Of a stretch of 64,000 bases of DNA, positions 7,588 to 16,227 are shown piece by piece; positions within the stretch are counted from its first letter, which is position 1; the number at the start of each line of letters is the position of its first letter. Location of the stretch: the NCBI GenBank assembly GCA_937997955.1, contig CALLDR010000163.1, positions 1 through 64,000 of the forward strand. The letters are read 5' to 3'. The DNA is from an uncultured Emergencia sp. Its GTDB lineage: Bacteria > Bacillota > Clostridia > Peptostreptococcales > Anaerovoracaceae. Position numbers and translations under genes: made by a program. The notes under the pieces are model-generated. The model made no database searches, was not told the origin of the DNA, and saw only the letters and a list, made by a program, of their open reading frames with translations.

Positions 7588-8430
7588 TCACACCTCCATA
7601 AAATCGCCTGCCTCGTCTCTGGCGGCGATGGTCAGGGTCAGGTCTTTGTCTATGTAAAGATCTTCTTCAAATAAGATGTTCCGGATGGTCAGATACGCCT
7701 GCCCCGGCGTGTTGTTCTCTTTGCTGAGATGGGCCAGGACCACCTTAGGCACGCCGCCCGGTCCGACGTGTTGACTGCCCCCGTCGGACACCCTTTGATG
7801 GCGGATGGGAGAGCGCAGCATGCGGCAGAGTATTTCTCCGGCGGTCTCGTTGGACAGATGGCCTTTTTCCCCCAGGATGCGCCGTTTCAGGCTGTAGGGG
7901 TACGCGCCCATCTTCAGGATGTTGACTTCGTGGTTGGCCTCCAGGACCAGCAGATCCGCCGCGGCGATGTGTCTCTCTATTTCCGGGGAAATGCAGCCGG
8001 TGTCGGTGACGATGGTCAGGCGGCGGCCCCCGGACTGCAGGGTAAAGCCCATAGGCTCGGCGGCGTCATGGGACAGATCAAAGGGCGTCACCTGGATATC
8101 GCCGATGTCCCACGGCTCTCCGGCCCGCACAGTATAACCCTTTCCCGGCTCGATCACGTCGCTGAGGGCCCCCAGGGTGCCGCCGGACGCGCATACCCGG
8201 GCGTTTACGGCTTTCCTTGCGACCATGCGAAGGCTGCGGACGTGGTCGATGTGCTCGTGGGTGATCAGGATACCGGAAAGGTCGGCCGGGTCGATGCCCT
8301 TCTCCGCCAGTCCCGCGAAGACCCGCTTGCCGGTAATGCCTACATCTATCAAAATTGTGGTCGTATCACTCTTCGCCAGGTAGCAGTTGCCGGAGCTGCC
8401 GCTGGCGAAGGAACAAAATCGTAATGCCAT
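7588..8430 (-). CDS. walJ: Metallo-beta-lactamase-fold protein of the WalJ/YycJ (VicX) family
   Basis: Cytoplasmic hydrolase-fold protein. The metal-binding motif HEHIDH is at about residues 57-62, after an N-terminal FASGSSGNCYLAKS segment that marks the YycJ/WalJ subgroup. In Bacillus and Streptococcus the gene belongs to the walRK operon and affects coordination of replication and wall growth; no walRK genes are here. Start at the ATG 8430, with GAGGTG upstream. A -10 box TATACT at 8465-8460 on the minus strand with a weak -35 could serve walJ-rlmH. Substrate unknown. Confidence 0.88.
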   Translation of the reverse strand: MALRFCSFASGSSGNCYLAKSDTTTILIDVGITGKRVFAGLAEKGIDPADLSGILITHEHIDHVRSLRMVARKAVNARVCASGGTLGALSDVIEPGKGYTVRAGEPWDIGDIQVTPFDLSHDAAEPMGFTLQSGGRRLTIVTDTGCISPEIERHIAAADLLVLEANHEVNILKMGAYPYSLKRRILGEKGHLSNETAGEILCRMLRSPIRHQRVSDGGSQHVGPGGVPKVVLAHLSKENNTPGQAYLTIRNILFEEDLYIDKDLTLTIAARDEAGDFMEV

Positions 8431-8575
8431 ACTTCACCTCGTTTTCGTCATACGAGGATAGTATAACATAATTAATAGGAGGTATCCAGTGATAAAATTT
8501 CCTCCGCCAGGCTCATAGCTACGGCAGAAAAAACGGCGGAATTGGAAAATTCACATTGATTTTCTTTGATTTTCG

Positions 8576-8604
8576 TTGTACTTTCCGGGAAAATAAGGCA
8601 TAAT
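8576..8604 (+). promoter_or_regulatory. Sigma-A promoter of rnhA
   Basis: TTGTAC (8576-8581) and CATAAT (8599-8604) are separated by 17 bp on the plus strand, about 30 bases before the start codon. Confidence 0.6.
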
Positions 8605-8635
8605 AAATATGTGAAAAAATACGAGGGGGAAATCT

Positions 8636-9193
8636 ATGACGATTTTGAGAATGTATACGGACGGAGGCTGCCGCGGCAACCAGAGCGATACCAACGCCGG
8701 AGGCTGGGGCTGTATCCTGGAATTCGGCGAACATAAGAAAGAGATCTTCGGCGGCGAGATGAACACCACCAACAACCGCATGGAGCTGACGGCGGTCATC
8801 GAAGGTTTCCGCGCCCTGAACCGGGACGGACAAACCGTGGAGGTCTTTTCTGACAGCGCTTACGTATCCAACTGCTTTCGGGAGAAATGGTACGAGAGCT
8901 GGGAGAAGAACAAATGGCGCAACGCGGCGAAAAAATCCGTAGAGAACCAGGATCTATGGAAGGAACTGCTGTCTTTGGTCAGATGTCACAACGTCCGGTT
9001 CTTCCGGGTCAAAGGTCATGTCAATCTGAACAGCAAATCCACCAATACCGACGCCTTGTATCAGAAATTTACCGGCTGGAATGGAAACCGCTTCAGCTAT
9101 GAGGACTTTGTCTACGTAACAGAGATGAACAACCGGGCTGATGAGCTGGCGAACATGGGCATGGACAGGGTAATAGAGAGAAGTCAGGGTTGA
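8636..9193 (+). CDS. rnhA: Ribonuclease HI
   Basis: Cleaves RNA in RNA-DNA hybrids. The four acidic catalytic residues are visible: Asp9 (MYTDGG), Glu50 (RMELTAV), Asp73 (FSDSAY) and Asp169 (NNRADELAN). The product is 185 residues, longer than the 155 of the Escherichia coli enzyme. The extra length is a loop of about 35 residues between the catalytic-loop His128 (VKGHVN) and Asp169, rich in Asn, Ser, Phe and Tyr. The ribosome site AGGGGG precedes the ATG. Monocistronic on the plus strand. Confidence 0.95.
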   Translation: MTILRMYTDGGCRGNQSDTNAGGWGCILEFGEHKKEIFGGEMNTTNNRMELTAVIEGFRALNRDGQTVEVFSDSAYVSNCFREKWYESWEKNKWRNAAKKSVENQDLWKELLSLVRCHNVRFFRVKGHVNLNSKSTNTDALYQKFTGWNGNRFSYEDFVYVTEMNNRADELANMGMDRVIERSQG

Positions 9194-9194
9194 C

Positions 9195-9318
9195 GGTTTG
9201 GCAAAACAGCTGTATTTTGCTGAAATGCCAAACGATTTGCCAAACTTTCGCGAGCTGGTTTGGCAAAATGGCCGCTTTTTGCTGAAATGCCAAACGATTT
9301 GCCAAACTTTCAGGAGCT
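9195..9318. repeat. Two adjacent 62-bp direct repeats, each with an internal palindrome
   Basis: Copies at 9195-9256 and 9257-9318 are head to tail with no gap. Each holds GTTTGGCA and TGCCAAAC separated by 22 bases, then a second TGCCAAAC. The arms and right part are identical between copies, while about ten bases inside the loop differ. No T run follows, so a terminator role is doubtful. The element begins two bases after the rnhA stop and ends before the CofE-like gene's ribosome site. The 62-bp period recurs in the array at 18232-18529. Confidence 0.9.
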
Positions 9319-9386
9319 GACCGCGAAGCAAGAACAAAATTGGAACCAATAAACGAATAACAGATAAATAAAGGAGTGAACTACTT

Positions 9387-10577
9387 ATGGAAAGAATTGT
9401 AGGAACTGTTTCAAGAGGCCTGCGGGCCCCGATCATCAAAGAAGGCGACGATCTGACCCAGATTGTCATCGACACTGTCATGGAAGCGGCTAAAGCCGGC
9501 GAATTTACCATTCAGGACAGAGACGTTCTGGCCGTGACCGAATCCATTCTGGCGAGATCCCAGGCCAATTACGCTACCAAGGATCAGATCGCTGCCGACG
9601 TAAAAGCCAAGCTGGGCGGAGAGACCATCGGCGTCATCTTCCCGATTTTGAGCCGGAACCGGTTTGCCATCTGCCTGCGCGGCATCGCCCGCGGCGCGAA
9701 GAAAATCGTACTGATGCTCAGCTATCCGTCCGATGAAGTAGGCAATCACCTGGTCGACATCGACCTGCTGGACGAGAAGGGCATCAACCCGTACTCTGAC
9801 GTGCTGACCCAGGAACAGTTTGAATCTCTGTTCGGCAAATCCAAGCATACATTTACCGGCATGGATTACGTAAATTACTACAAAGGCATCATCGAAGAGG
9901 AAGGGGCTGAAGCAGAGGTCATTTTCTCCAACGATCCCCGCACGATCCTGAACTATACGAAGAACGTGCTGACCTGCGATATCCATACCCGGGTAAGAAC
10001 CAAGAGACTGCTCCGCCAGGCAGGCGCTGAAGTGGTCTGCGGTATGGATGACATTCTGACCGCAAGCGTAGACGGCAGCGGCTACAACGACAAATACGGC
10101 CTGCTGGGCTCCAACAAATCCACGGAGGATTCCATCAAGCTGTTCCCGATCCACTGCCAGGAGTTCGTCGACGGCATCCAGAAGAAGCTGAACGTGCTGA
10201 CCGGAAAGACCGTAGAAGTCATGGTCTACGGCGACGGCGCGTTTAAAGACCCTGTAGGCAAGATCTGGGAGCTGGCTGACCCTGTCGTTTCCCCAGGCTA
10301 CACCAAAGGCTTGGAAGGCACGCCGAACGAGGTGAAGCTGAAATATCTGGCAGACAACGAATTCGCGGACCTGAAGGGCGACGAACTGAAGGAAGCCATC
10401 AGCAACTACATAAGGAATAAGGACGCTGAGCTGGGCGATTCCATGGTCGCTCAGGGCACCACCCCGCGCCGCCTGACCGATTTGATCGGCTCCCTATGCG
10501 ACCTGACCAGCGGCAGCGGCGACAAAGGAACACCGTTCATCTATATCCAGGGCTATTTCGATAACTATACAAAATAA
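9387..10577 (+). CDS. CofE-like (F420-0:L-glutamate ligase family) protein
   Basis: The N-terminus (SRGLRAPIIKEGDDLTQIVIDTVMEAA, then DRDVLAVTESILARSQANYAT) matches the opening of the CofE family, which adds glutamate to coenzyme F420-0 with GTP and metal. At 396 residues it is much longer than archaeal CofE (about 250). The extra C-terminal part (DPVVSPGYTKG, TTPRRLTDLIGSLCDLTSGSGDKGTPF) looks family-specific to Firmicutes. No other F420 genes are visible, so another amide-forming reaction may be its real job. The ATG follows AAAGGAGTG. A terminator stands about 125 bp downstream, so it is probably transcribed alone. Confidence 0.75.
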   Translation: MERIVGTVSRGLRAPIIKEGDDLTQIVIDTVMEAAKAGEFTIQDRDVLAVTESILARSQANYATKDQIAADVKAKLGGETIGVIFPILSRNRFAICLRGIARGAKKIVLMLSYPSDEVGNHLVDIDLLDEKGINPYSDVLTQEQFESLFGKSKHTFTGMDYVNYYKGIIEEEGAEAEVIFSNDPRTILNYTKNVLTCDIHTRVRTKRLLRQAGAEVVCGMDDILTASVDGSGYNDKYGLLGSNKSTEDSIKLFPIHCQEFVDGIQKKLNVLTGKTVEVMVYGDGAFKDPVGKIWELADPVVSPGYTKGLEGTPNEVKLKYLADNEFADLKGDELKEAISNYIRNKDAELGDSMVAQGTTPRRLTDLIGSLCDLTSGSGDKGTPFIYIQGYFDNYTK

Positions 10578-10702
10578 CCCGATTGAATGAGCTGCCCTAT
10601 AGCGCGCCCATAAAGCGAACTGGCTGGACAGAGCGAAACGGCCGCGTAAAATCAGGGAAATTTGTCCTAAATGCGCGGCGTTTCATCATGAATTACGAAT
10701 TG

Positions 10703-10738
10703 AGAGCGTAAGCGGTTTATCCGCCTGCGCTCTTTTTA
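10703..10738 (+). terminator. Terminator of the CofE-like gene
   Basis: AGAGCG...CGCTCT forms the outer stem and GCGG/CCGC an inner stem, followed by TTTTTAATT on the plus strand. It lies between the convergent CofE-like and aldo/keto reductase genes. Confidence 0.8.
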
Positions 10739-10748
10739 ATTCCCTTCC

Positions 10749-11636
10749 CTACCAGCTCTTCTTTTCCCTGGAGCTGTCATGATTGCTTTTGCGTTCTTCA
10801 ACCATTTTTACGAACCATTCCACCATGGCAGGATCATAGTGGGAGAAGAACGAGCTTTCCTCCTTATCCAGAGCCGCGATGGCCTTCATATCCTCTTCAT
10901 CCAGCACAAAGTCAAATACATGGAAATTCTCTTCCATCCGCTCTCTATGCGTAGACTTTGGAATCACCACCACGCCCCGCTGCAAATGCCACCGCAGCAT
11001 GACCTGTGCCGTGGTCTTGCCGTATTTTTCTCCGATTGCGGAAAGGACGGGATTTTCGAACAGACCTCCCCGCCCCTCGCCAAAGGGCGCCCACGCCTCG
11101 ATTTGTACCTGATATTTATCCATATATTCCTTGGCGCGTATCTGCTGATTGTACGGGTGTGTTTCCACCTGATTTACCATCGGCCTGATTTCCGCAAAGG
11201 AAGCGATGTCCACCAGGCGGTCAGGATAGAAGTTGGAAACGCCGATGGCTCTGACCTTTCCCTCTTTGTACAGTTCCTCCAAAGCGCGGTAAGCGCCGTA
11301 ATAGTCCGCGAAGGGCTGATGGAGCAGGATCAAATCCAGATAAGAGGTCTGAAGCTTTTTCATGGACGCCAGCACTGACTTTTTCGCCTGCTCATAGCCG
11401 TAGTGTTCAATCCATACCTTTGTGGTAAGGAAAATTTCTTCCCTGGAAACGCCGGATTTTACAATGGCATTTCCCACCTGCTCCTCATTGAAGTAGCTTT
11501 GAGCGGTATCCAGAGAACGATAGCCTACATCTAAAGCGTCCAAGACACAGCGCTCACATTCCTCCTGCGTTACCTGATAGACGCCGTAGCCAAGCTGGGG
11601 CATCTTCAAACCGTTATATAAAGTCACATATTCCAT
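10749..11636 (-). CDS. Aldo/keto reductase (AKR5-like)
   Basis: NAD(P)H-dependent reductase of aldehydes and ketones, TIM-barrel fold, 295 residues. The catalytic Asp (GYRSLDTAQSY), Tyr (YFNEEQVG), Lys (TTKVWIEHYG) and His (LILLHQPFADYYG) tetrad is present, as is the cofactor segment VVVIPKSTHRERMEEN. The ATG at 11636 is chosen because AGGAGG stands nine bases upstream; an earlier ATG touches that site. It lies opposite a MerR regulator with a MerR-type 19-bp-spacer promoter between them, so aldehyde-responsive control is likely. The start overlaps the end of a gene remnant (11638-11799). Confidence 0.92.
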   Translation of the reverse strand: MEYVTLYNGLKMPQLGYGVYQVTQEECERCVLDALDVGYRSLDTAQSYFNEEQVGNAIVKSGVSREEIFLTTKVWIEHYGYEQAKKSVLASMKKLQTSYLDLILLHQPFADYYGAYRALEELYKEGKVRAIGVSNFYPDRLVDIASFAEIRPMVNQVETHPYNQQIRAKEYMDKYQVQIEAWAPFGEGRGGLFENPVLSAIGEKYGKTTAQVMLRWHLQRGVVVIPKSTHRERMEENFHVFDFVLDEEDMKAIAALDKEESSFFSHYDPAMVEWFVKMVEERKSNHDSSREKKSW

Positions 11637-11637
11637 T

Positions 11638-11799
11638 TTAATCATCCTCCTGTTCTTTCTCAAACTCCTTTGCCACAGTTTCCAGCAGATCGCGGATATG
11701 CAGATGCTGCGGACAGGCTTTTTCGCACCTGCCGCATTTGACGCACGCCGAAGCTTTTCTTTTTCTCCTCCCGCTGTCTCTCCTTATTGACTTTTTCAC
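11638..11799 (-). pseudogene. C-terminal remnant of a ferredoxin-domain aldo/keto reductase
   Basis: The minus-strand frame ending TAA at 11638 reads ACVKCGRCEKACPQHLHIRD and then LLETVAKEFEKEQEDD. This is the 4Fe-4S tail found at the C-terminus of one class of clostridial aldo/keto reductases. Nothing resembling the large N-terminal barrel of that class precedes it; the frame is preceded only by basic, non-conserved codons back to a possible GTG at 11799. It is best read as the end of a deleted gene, whose promoter now serves the intact reductase downstream. A short expressed peptide cannot be excluded. Confidence 0.7.
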
Positions 11800-11835
11800 G
11801 GTGGATTGTTAAGATATCCTTGCAAGCTCGACTAT

Positions 11836-11866
11836 AATATACAACTTAAAGTTAACTTTAAGTCAA
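11836..11866 (-). promoter_or_regulatory. MerR-type promoter and operator for the aldo/keto reductase
   Basis: On the minus strand TTGACT (11866-11861) and TATATT (11841-11836) are 19 bp apart, the overlong spacer typical of MerR-activated promoters. The spacer is filled by the perfect palindrome ACTTAAAGTTAACTTTAAGT (11844-11863). The divergent merR gene starts 34 bp away, so the regulator probably binds here and acts on both directions. Confidence 0.85.
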
Positions 11867-11899
11867 GAGGTTTTCAAAAAAATTTTAAGGAGCTTTACT

Positions 11900-12355
11900 A
11901 TGTTCTATACGATTGGAGAAATGGCAAAAAGGCTGAACGTAGCGCCTTCCACGCTGCGATATTACGACAAAGAGGGACTTCTGCCCTTCGTGGAGCGTTC
12001 CGACGGCGGCATCCGCATGTTTAAGGATTCTGATTTTGGATGGCTTTCTACCATCGAGTGTCTGAAAAAAACGGGGATGCCGATCAAAGAGATCAAGCAT
12101 TTTATTGACTGGTGTATCGAAGGTGATGCTACCATAGACAAAAGGCTGGCTTTAATTAACAGGCAGCGGGAAGCCTCGCTGCAGCAGTTAAAGCAGGTGC
12201 AGGATACTCTGGATATGCTTGATTATAAGCGCTGGTATTATGAAACGGCAAAGGCGGCAGGAACCTGCGACGTCCACAAAACCATGCCAGAAGAGGATAT
12301 ACCGGAAAAATATCATGTTTTCATAAAGAGAGCAAAGGGATTGGACACAGAATAA
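11900..12355 (+). CDS. MerR-family regulator, AdhR/NmlR-like
   Basis: Winged-helix activator of 151 residues. The HTH reads YTIGEMAKRLNVAPSTLRYYDKEGLLP, followed by the dimerisation helix. A cysteine at position 54 (TIECLKKTGMP) aligns with the aldehyde-sensing cysteine of Bacillus AdhR (IKCMRNAGLS), and the surrounding residues agree. Together with the divergent aldo/keto reductase and the 19-bp-spacer promoter this suggests induction by electrophilic aldehydes. That ligand is inference. AAGGAG precedes the ATG; a terminator follows directly. Confidence 0.88.
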   Translation: MFYTIGEMAKRLNVAPSTLRYYDKEGLLPFVERSDGGIRMFKDSDFGWLSTIECLKKTGMPIKEIKHFIDWCIEGDATIDKRLALINRQREASLQQLKQVQDTLDMLDYKRWYYETAKAAGTCDVHKTMPEEDIPEKYHVFIKRAKGLDTE

Positions 12356-12400
12356 AACTCTGTGCGGAAGATTTCTCAGCCACACAGAGTTTTTATTTTC
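12355..12400. terminator. Bidirectional terminator between merR and the antiporter gene
   Basis: AAACTCTGTG (12355-12364) pairs with CACAGAGTTT (12383-12392), followed by TTTTATTTTC on the plus strand. The opposite strand also ends GAGTTTTATT, so it can serve the convergent antiporter gene. The 140 bases between here and 12541 repeat variants of GATCGGAAAAGCTTTTGA but hold no gene. Confidence 0.8.
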
Positions 12401-12540
12401 TTTATGACCCGCCGCCATTTCAGGGGGCGGTTTTTTTCATTTTGAACAGCCGCTGTTTTGATCGGCGAAGCTTTTGGTCGGAAAAACTTTTGATCGGAAA
12501 GCTTTTGACCGGTCAGCCCTTTGATCAAAAAAGCTTTTGC

Positions 12541-13984
12541 TTAGAGCAGCTGAATCGTTCCATTGGCGGTCAGTACGATAGCCGCTACCAGCGCGATCAT
12601 CAGGCAGATGCAGATGACCATGTCCACGGTAGTCGCAAAGTACTTCTCGCCTTTTTTCTTTCTGTTATACAGGTACATCAGCGTTCCAGGCGCGTACAAT
12701 ATGGTCGCTGCCAAGATGTACGTTACGCCGCTGGCATAGAGAAGCCATACGCCGTAAACGGAGCCGATAATGGCCGATAATCCACGCTCCGGCTTTGTTA
12801 TGGTTGCCTTCTTCCAGACCCTCACCTCTGATCACCAGCTTCAGGTAATAGAAAGCGGAGAATACGTAAGGTACCATGATGGCGCTGGTGGACAGCGCGT
12901 AAACTGCCTGATAAGCGCTTGCGTTGATGTAGATTACCACGATGAAGAACTGGACGATCGCCGCGGACGCGATGACGGACCAGGTCGGAGCTTTAAACTT
13001 GTTGGTCTTGGCAAGGCCTTCCGGGAACGCGCCCTGCTGTGCCGGGCCATATGCGCTGTCCACACACAGGATCGTGTAGGAGAACATCGCGCCGCCCAGG
13101 GAAACGACTACGCCCAGATTGACGAGAGCCGCGCCCCATGGACCTACAACTGCTTCCAGCACGCCAGCCAGCGGTGGATTTCCTAAATTCGCCAGTTCCT
13201 CCGCAGGCATAACGCCCATGCTGAGGAAGGAGATCAGGAAATACAGCACGAACAGAGAAGCGAAGGAAATGATCGTTGCCTGTCCGGAAACTCTCGTGTT
13301 TTTTCCTCTTCCGGAGAGTACGACCGCGCCTTCGATTCCGATGAAGATCCATACTGTCGTATATACGGTGGACTTTATCTGCTCCATCAAAGACATTCCG
13401 CTGCCTTCGCCGTAGAAGTTGTCCATAAAGATATCCATCTTAAATGCACTGCCCAAAATAATGGCGATAACGGTAACCAGGATCGGAATTGCCTTTGCCA
13501 CAACGACGACGGCGTTGATCGCTACAGCCTGATTTACGCCGCGAAGTACCAGCAGAGACAGCGCCCATATGATAACGGAAGCGATCACCATGGAGAACAA
13601 ATTGGTTCCATCGCCGAAAACAGGGAAGAAGTTTCCCAGAGTTTCAAACAAAAGGGCGATGAAAGCCAGCTGCGCCAATAACGCGCTCATCCAATAGCCC
13701 CAGGCTGAATTGAAGCCTACGTACTCGCCGAAGCCCTGCTGGGCATAGCTGTAAATTCCGCTGGTCAACTCGGTCTTTACGACGCTGAGCTTAAAGAAAC
13801 ACAAAGTCAGGCCCAGCATACCAATGCCGCAGATCAGCCAGCCGAGAAGAACCGCCAGGGTATGCGCGCCGCCGGCAGCAAAGTCTCCGGATAAGCTGAA
13901 GACGCCGCTGGCAAGGGTTGTTCCAATTGCAAATAAAGATAATTTGACAACGCCCAAGCCCTGTTCATTATTTTTATTACTCAT
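12541..13984 (-). pseudogene. APC-family basic amino acid antiporter (ArcD/arginine:ornithine type), frameshifted
   Basis: Membrane exchanger with about 12 helices. The reading frame from 13984 (MSNKNNEQGLGVVKLSLFAIGTTLASGVFSLSG) is intact up to NHNKAGAWII. There one extra base in the GGCC at 12772-12775 shifts it. The matching continuation IIGSVYGVWLLYASGVTYILAATILYAPGTLMYLY, then the last membrane helix and the C-terminus ILLTANG-like TANGTIQLL, follows in the next frame to 12541. Removing one base restores an ordinary antiporter of about 480 residues. It is either a fresh mutation or a sequencing error. It lies 47 bp after a DDAH-like gene, forming an arginine-related pair. Confidence 0.85.
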
Positions 13985-14031
13985 AAATTATACCTCTTGT
14001 CTTTTCTTTTCTTTTTCAAAATTCACACAGA

Positions 14032-14808
14032 CTAGAATCTCAGGGACAGGCAGGACAGTCCGCCGTCGATCTTTCTGTATTCGGAAGTGTCAACGGTCAG
14101 AGTCTTGTAGCCCAGATCCTGTACTGCCTTCAGCACTGCCGGATAGCCTTCCGGTACGATAACCGTATCGTTGACCCAGATGCAGTTTGCCGCGTAGGCT
14201 TCTTCTTCCGGGATCACGACCTTGTTGTACTTCTCAAACTCAGGCTTGGTGATGAACTCGCCGGATACCAGCATGTTGTTGTCTTCCAGATAGTTTACGC
14301 CTGTCTTTAAGTGCAGTACCTCTTCCAGCTTGACTTCGGAGCAGGTCAGGCCGTATTTCTCCAGGATCTCGGTCAGCTGTCTGATGCCCTCTTCGTTGGT
14401 TCTCGCGCTGCGGCCTACGTAGAAGTGGTCGCCTACCATCATGACGTCTCCGCCTTCCAGGGTTCCCGGAGCTTTGATGTATTCGATCTGGTCGTCGGAG
14501 AAGAACTTCTTCACCGCGCCGATGATCTCGTCCTTTTCACCGTTTCTGGAAGCCGCGCCAGGGTTGGTGATGATGGCGCACTTTCTGGTGATCAGGGCAG
14601 GGTCCTCTACGAAGCAGGAATCCGGATATCTCTCGTCCGCTTCCAGAACAGTTACGTCTACATCGCACTGCTTCAGAGCCTCGATATACGCGTCGTGCTG
14701 CTTCAGAGCCAGCTCGTAATCAGGAATTCCCGGGTAGTCCCCGCCAGAGATGCCATCTTTGATTGCGCTGCACGGTCTTCTTACGATTACATGATTAAAC
14801 TTTTTCAT
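14032..14808 (-). CDS. Dimethylarginine dimethylaminohydrolase-like guanidino hydrolase
   Basis: Member of the pentein (amidinotransferase) superfamily, which hydrolyses or transfers guanidino groups. Family motifs are intact: FVEDPALI, the acidic EGGDVMMVG, FYVGRSARTN, the catalytic His in LHLKTGVNYL and the nucleophilic Cys in GGLSCLSLRF at the extreme C-terminus. Length is 258 residues from the ATG at 14808, preceded by GAGGAGA. DDAH converts methylarginines to citrulline; related enzymes act on arginine itself, and the actual substrate cannot be told. The following gene is an arginine/ornithine-type antiporter, so uptake and hydrolysis of an arginine-like compound coupled to export of citrulline or ornithine is plausible. 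Confidence 0.88.
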   Translation of the reverse strand: MKKFNHVIVRRPCSAIKDGISGGDYPGIPDYELALKQHDAYIEALKQCDVDVTVLEADERYPDSCFVEDPALITRKCAIITNPGAASRNGEKDEIIGAVKKFFSDDQIEYIKAPGTLEGGDVMMVGDHFYVGRSARTNEEGIRQLTEILEKYGLTCSEVKLEEVLHLKTGVNYLEDNNMLVSGEFITKPEFEKYNKVVIPEEEAYAANCIWVNDTVIVPEGYPAVLKAVQDLGYKTLTVDTSEYRKIDGGLSCLSLRF

Positions 14809-14852
14809 TGTTCGGTCTCCTCTTAAATTAAATAAGATAAAATAAGTAAGCT

Positions 14853-14910
14853 GAAGTGGTGTGTCCACTTCTCTGAAATATATTATATTACTGTATTCAA
14901 TATTTTTCAA
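14853..14910 (-). promoter_or_regulatory. Sigma-A promoter and leader palindrome of the DDAH-antiporter operon
   Basis: TTGAAA (14910-14905) and TATAAT (14887-14882) are 17 bp apart on the minus strand. Just downstream, GAAGTGG/CCACTTC (14853-14871) forms a seven-bp inverted repeat close to the predicted start of transcription, a possible operator. The remaining bases up to 15100 show no gene. Confidence 0.75.
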
Positions 14911-15100
14911 CAGCGAATTTACAGAAATATAGAATATTTTGTATTACGGATACACGATCCGCTGCCGGAGCGCCCGATTTCAGGTCCGATTTCGTCCCTT
15001 TTCCCCTTTTCTCTTTGCGTTTTTATAGATATGCTGGATCCGCTCTGCTGGCACGTACTCTTTTGTCAGGGGCCTGTCTATTGTCCGCGCTGGGCTGGCG

Positions 15101-15147
15101 CAAAGCGGCTGGCCCCATCGCTTTCGCACATGGGGCCAGCCGCTTTG
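15101..15147. terminator. 18-bp perfect inverted repeat after the second aldo/keto reductase
   Basis: Arms at 15101-15118 and 15130-15147 are perfectly complementary over 18 bp with an 11-base loop. It lies 25 bp after the reductase stop and probably ends or stabilises that mRNA. Neither side carries a strong T run, so classical intrinsic termination is uncertain. Confidence 0.6.
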
Positions 15148-15171
15148 TTTACAGTGCCGTTTTGATCGTTG

Positions 15172-16026
15172 TCATATGGTGACCTGTTCCCGGTCAGGGT
15201 GCTGCCCGGACCATCCTGTCTGGGGCATGGTATCCAATCGGAACATATCTTCCCGGCTGATCTCAAAGTGGAAGATGTTCTGATTCTGCTTCATCCGTTC
15301 CACGGAAGAGGACTTCGGCAGCGGTATCACCTGTTTCTGCAGGGCATAGCGCAGACACAGCTGGGCGGCGCTTACGCCGTACTTCTCCGCCAGGGACAGC
15401 ACCAGGGCGTCCCTGTCCAGCCGCTGCCGTCCCAGCGGGCTCCACGCCTGCACCTGTATCCCCTGTTCCTGACAGTACCGCACCGCGGCCTCCTGACAAT
15501 AGCCCGGATGAAATTCCAGCTGATTGACCATAGGTCTGATCCCGCAGTTTTCCAGCAGATTTTCGATGTGATGCGGCAGGAAATTGCTGAGGCCGATCGC
15601 TCTGACCTTTCCCTCCGCGTACAGCTCCTCCAAAGCGCGCCACGTCTCGATGTCCAGCGCCTTCCAGTCGGCATAGTCCGGCGCAGGCAGCGGCCAGTGG
15701 ATCAAATACAGGTCCAGGTACTCCGTACCCAGCCGCTTTAAGGTCTGTTCAAAGGCCTTTCTGGCGTTTTCGCGGCCCATTTCGTCCTTCCACAGCTTTG
15801 ACGCGATAAAGAACTCCTCCCGCGGAAGGCCGCTGTTCCGGATCGCCGTGCCCAGATAGGTTTCTGTTCCATAAAATGACGCCGTGTCAAAATAGCGGTA
15901 TCCCGCCTCGATGGCTCTCCTGATGACGTTTTCGCTCTCATCTTCCGCCGCTTTGTAAGTCCCGAAGGCGACGCAGGGAATTTCAACTCCGTTGGACAGG
16001 GTATAGCAGTCGTAAATACTGTTCAT
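15172..16026 (-). CDS. Aldo/keto reductase (second paralogue)
   Basis: 284-residue TIM-barrel NAD(P)H-dependent reductase. It carries the catalytic Asp (GYRYFDTASFYG), Tyr, Lys (IASKLWKDEMG) and His (LYLIHWPLPAPDY), and the cofactor motif IPLPKSSSVERMKQN. It is related to the reductase at 10749-11636 but clearly diverged. The ATG at 16026 has GGAG eleven bases upstream; the longer frame has no ribosome site. Flanked by a strong hairpin downstream; no dedicated regulator is adjacent. Substrate unknown, probably small aldehydes or diketones. Confidence 0.92.
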   Translation of the reverse strand: MNSIYDCYTLSNGVEIPCVAFGTYKAAEDESENVIRRAIEAGYRYFDTASFYGTETYLGTAIRNSGLPREEFFIASKLWKDEMGRENARKAFEQTLKRLGTEYLDLYLIHWPLPAPDYADWKALDIETWRALEELYAEGKVRAIGLSNFLPHHIENLLENCGIRPMVNQLEFHPGYCQEAAVRYCQEQGIQVQAWSPLGRQRLDRDALVLSLAEKYGVSAAQLCLRYALQKQVIPLPKSSSVERMKQNQNIFHFEISREDMFRLDTMPQTGWSGQHPDREQVTI

Positions 16027-16227
16027 GGCAAATATCTCTCCTATTGAAATGATTTTCTCAGATCTCTTACCATATTGTAGCAGTTCCCGCGTGGAGATGC
16101 AACGACGGCCGCCCCGACATTTTATCACCGTGGCCCGCACAGATACGCGCCCGCCCTGAGACTGTCACAGGGCGGGCGGATACAGATTATAAAACGGGCA
16201 AAAATCCTTTGCCGATTACATATTACA

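Noticed and set aside
15040..15065. Another sigma-54 promoter at CTGGCACGTACTC
   Set aside because: The base pair ten positions after GG is not GC, so the -12 element is missing.
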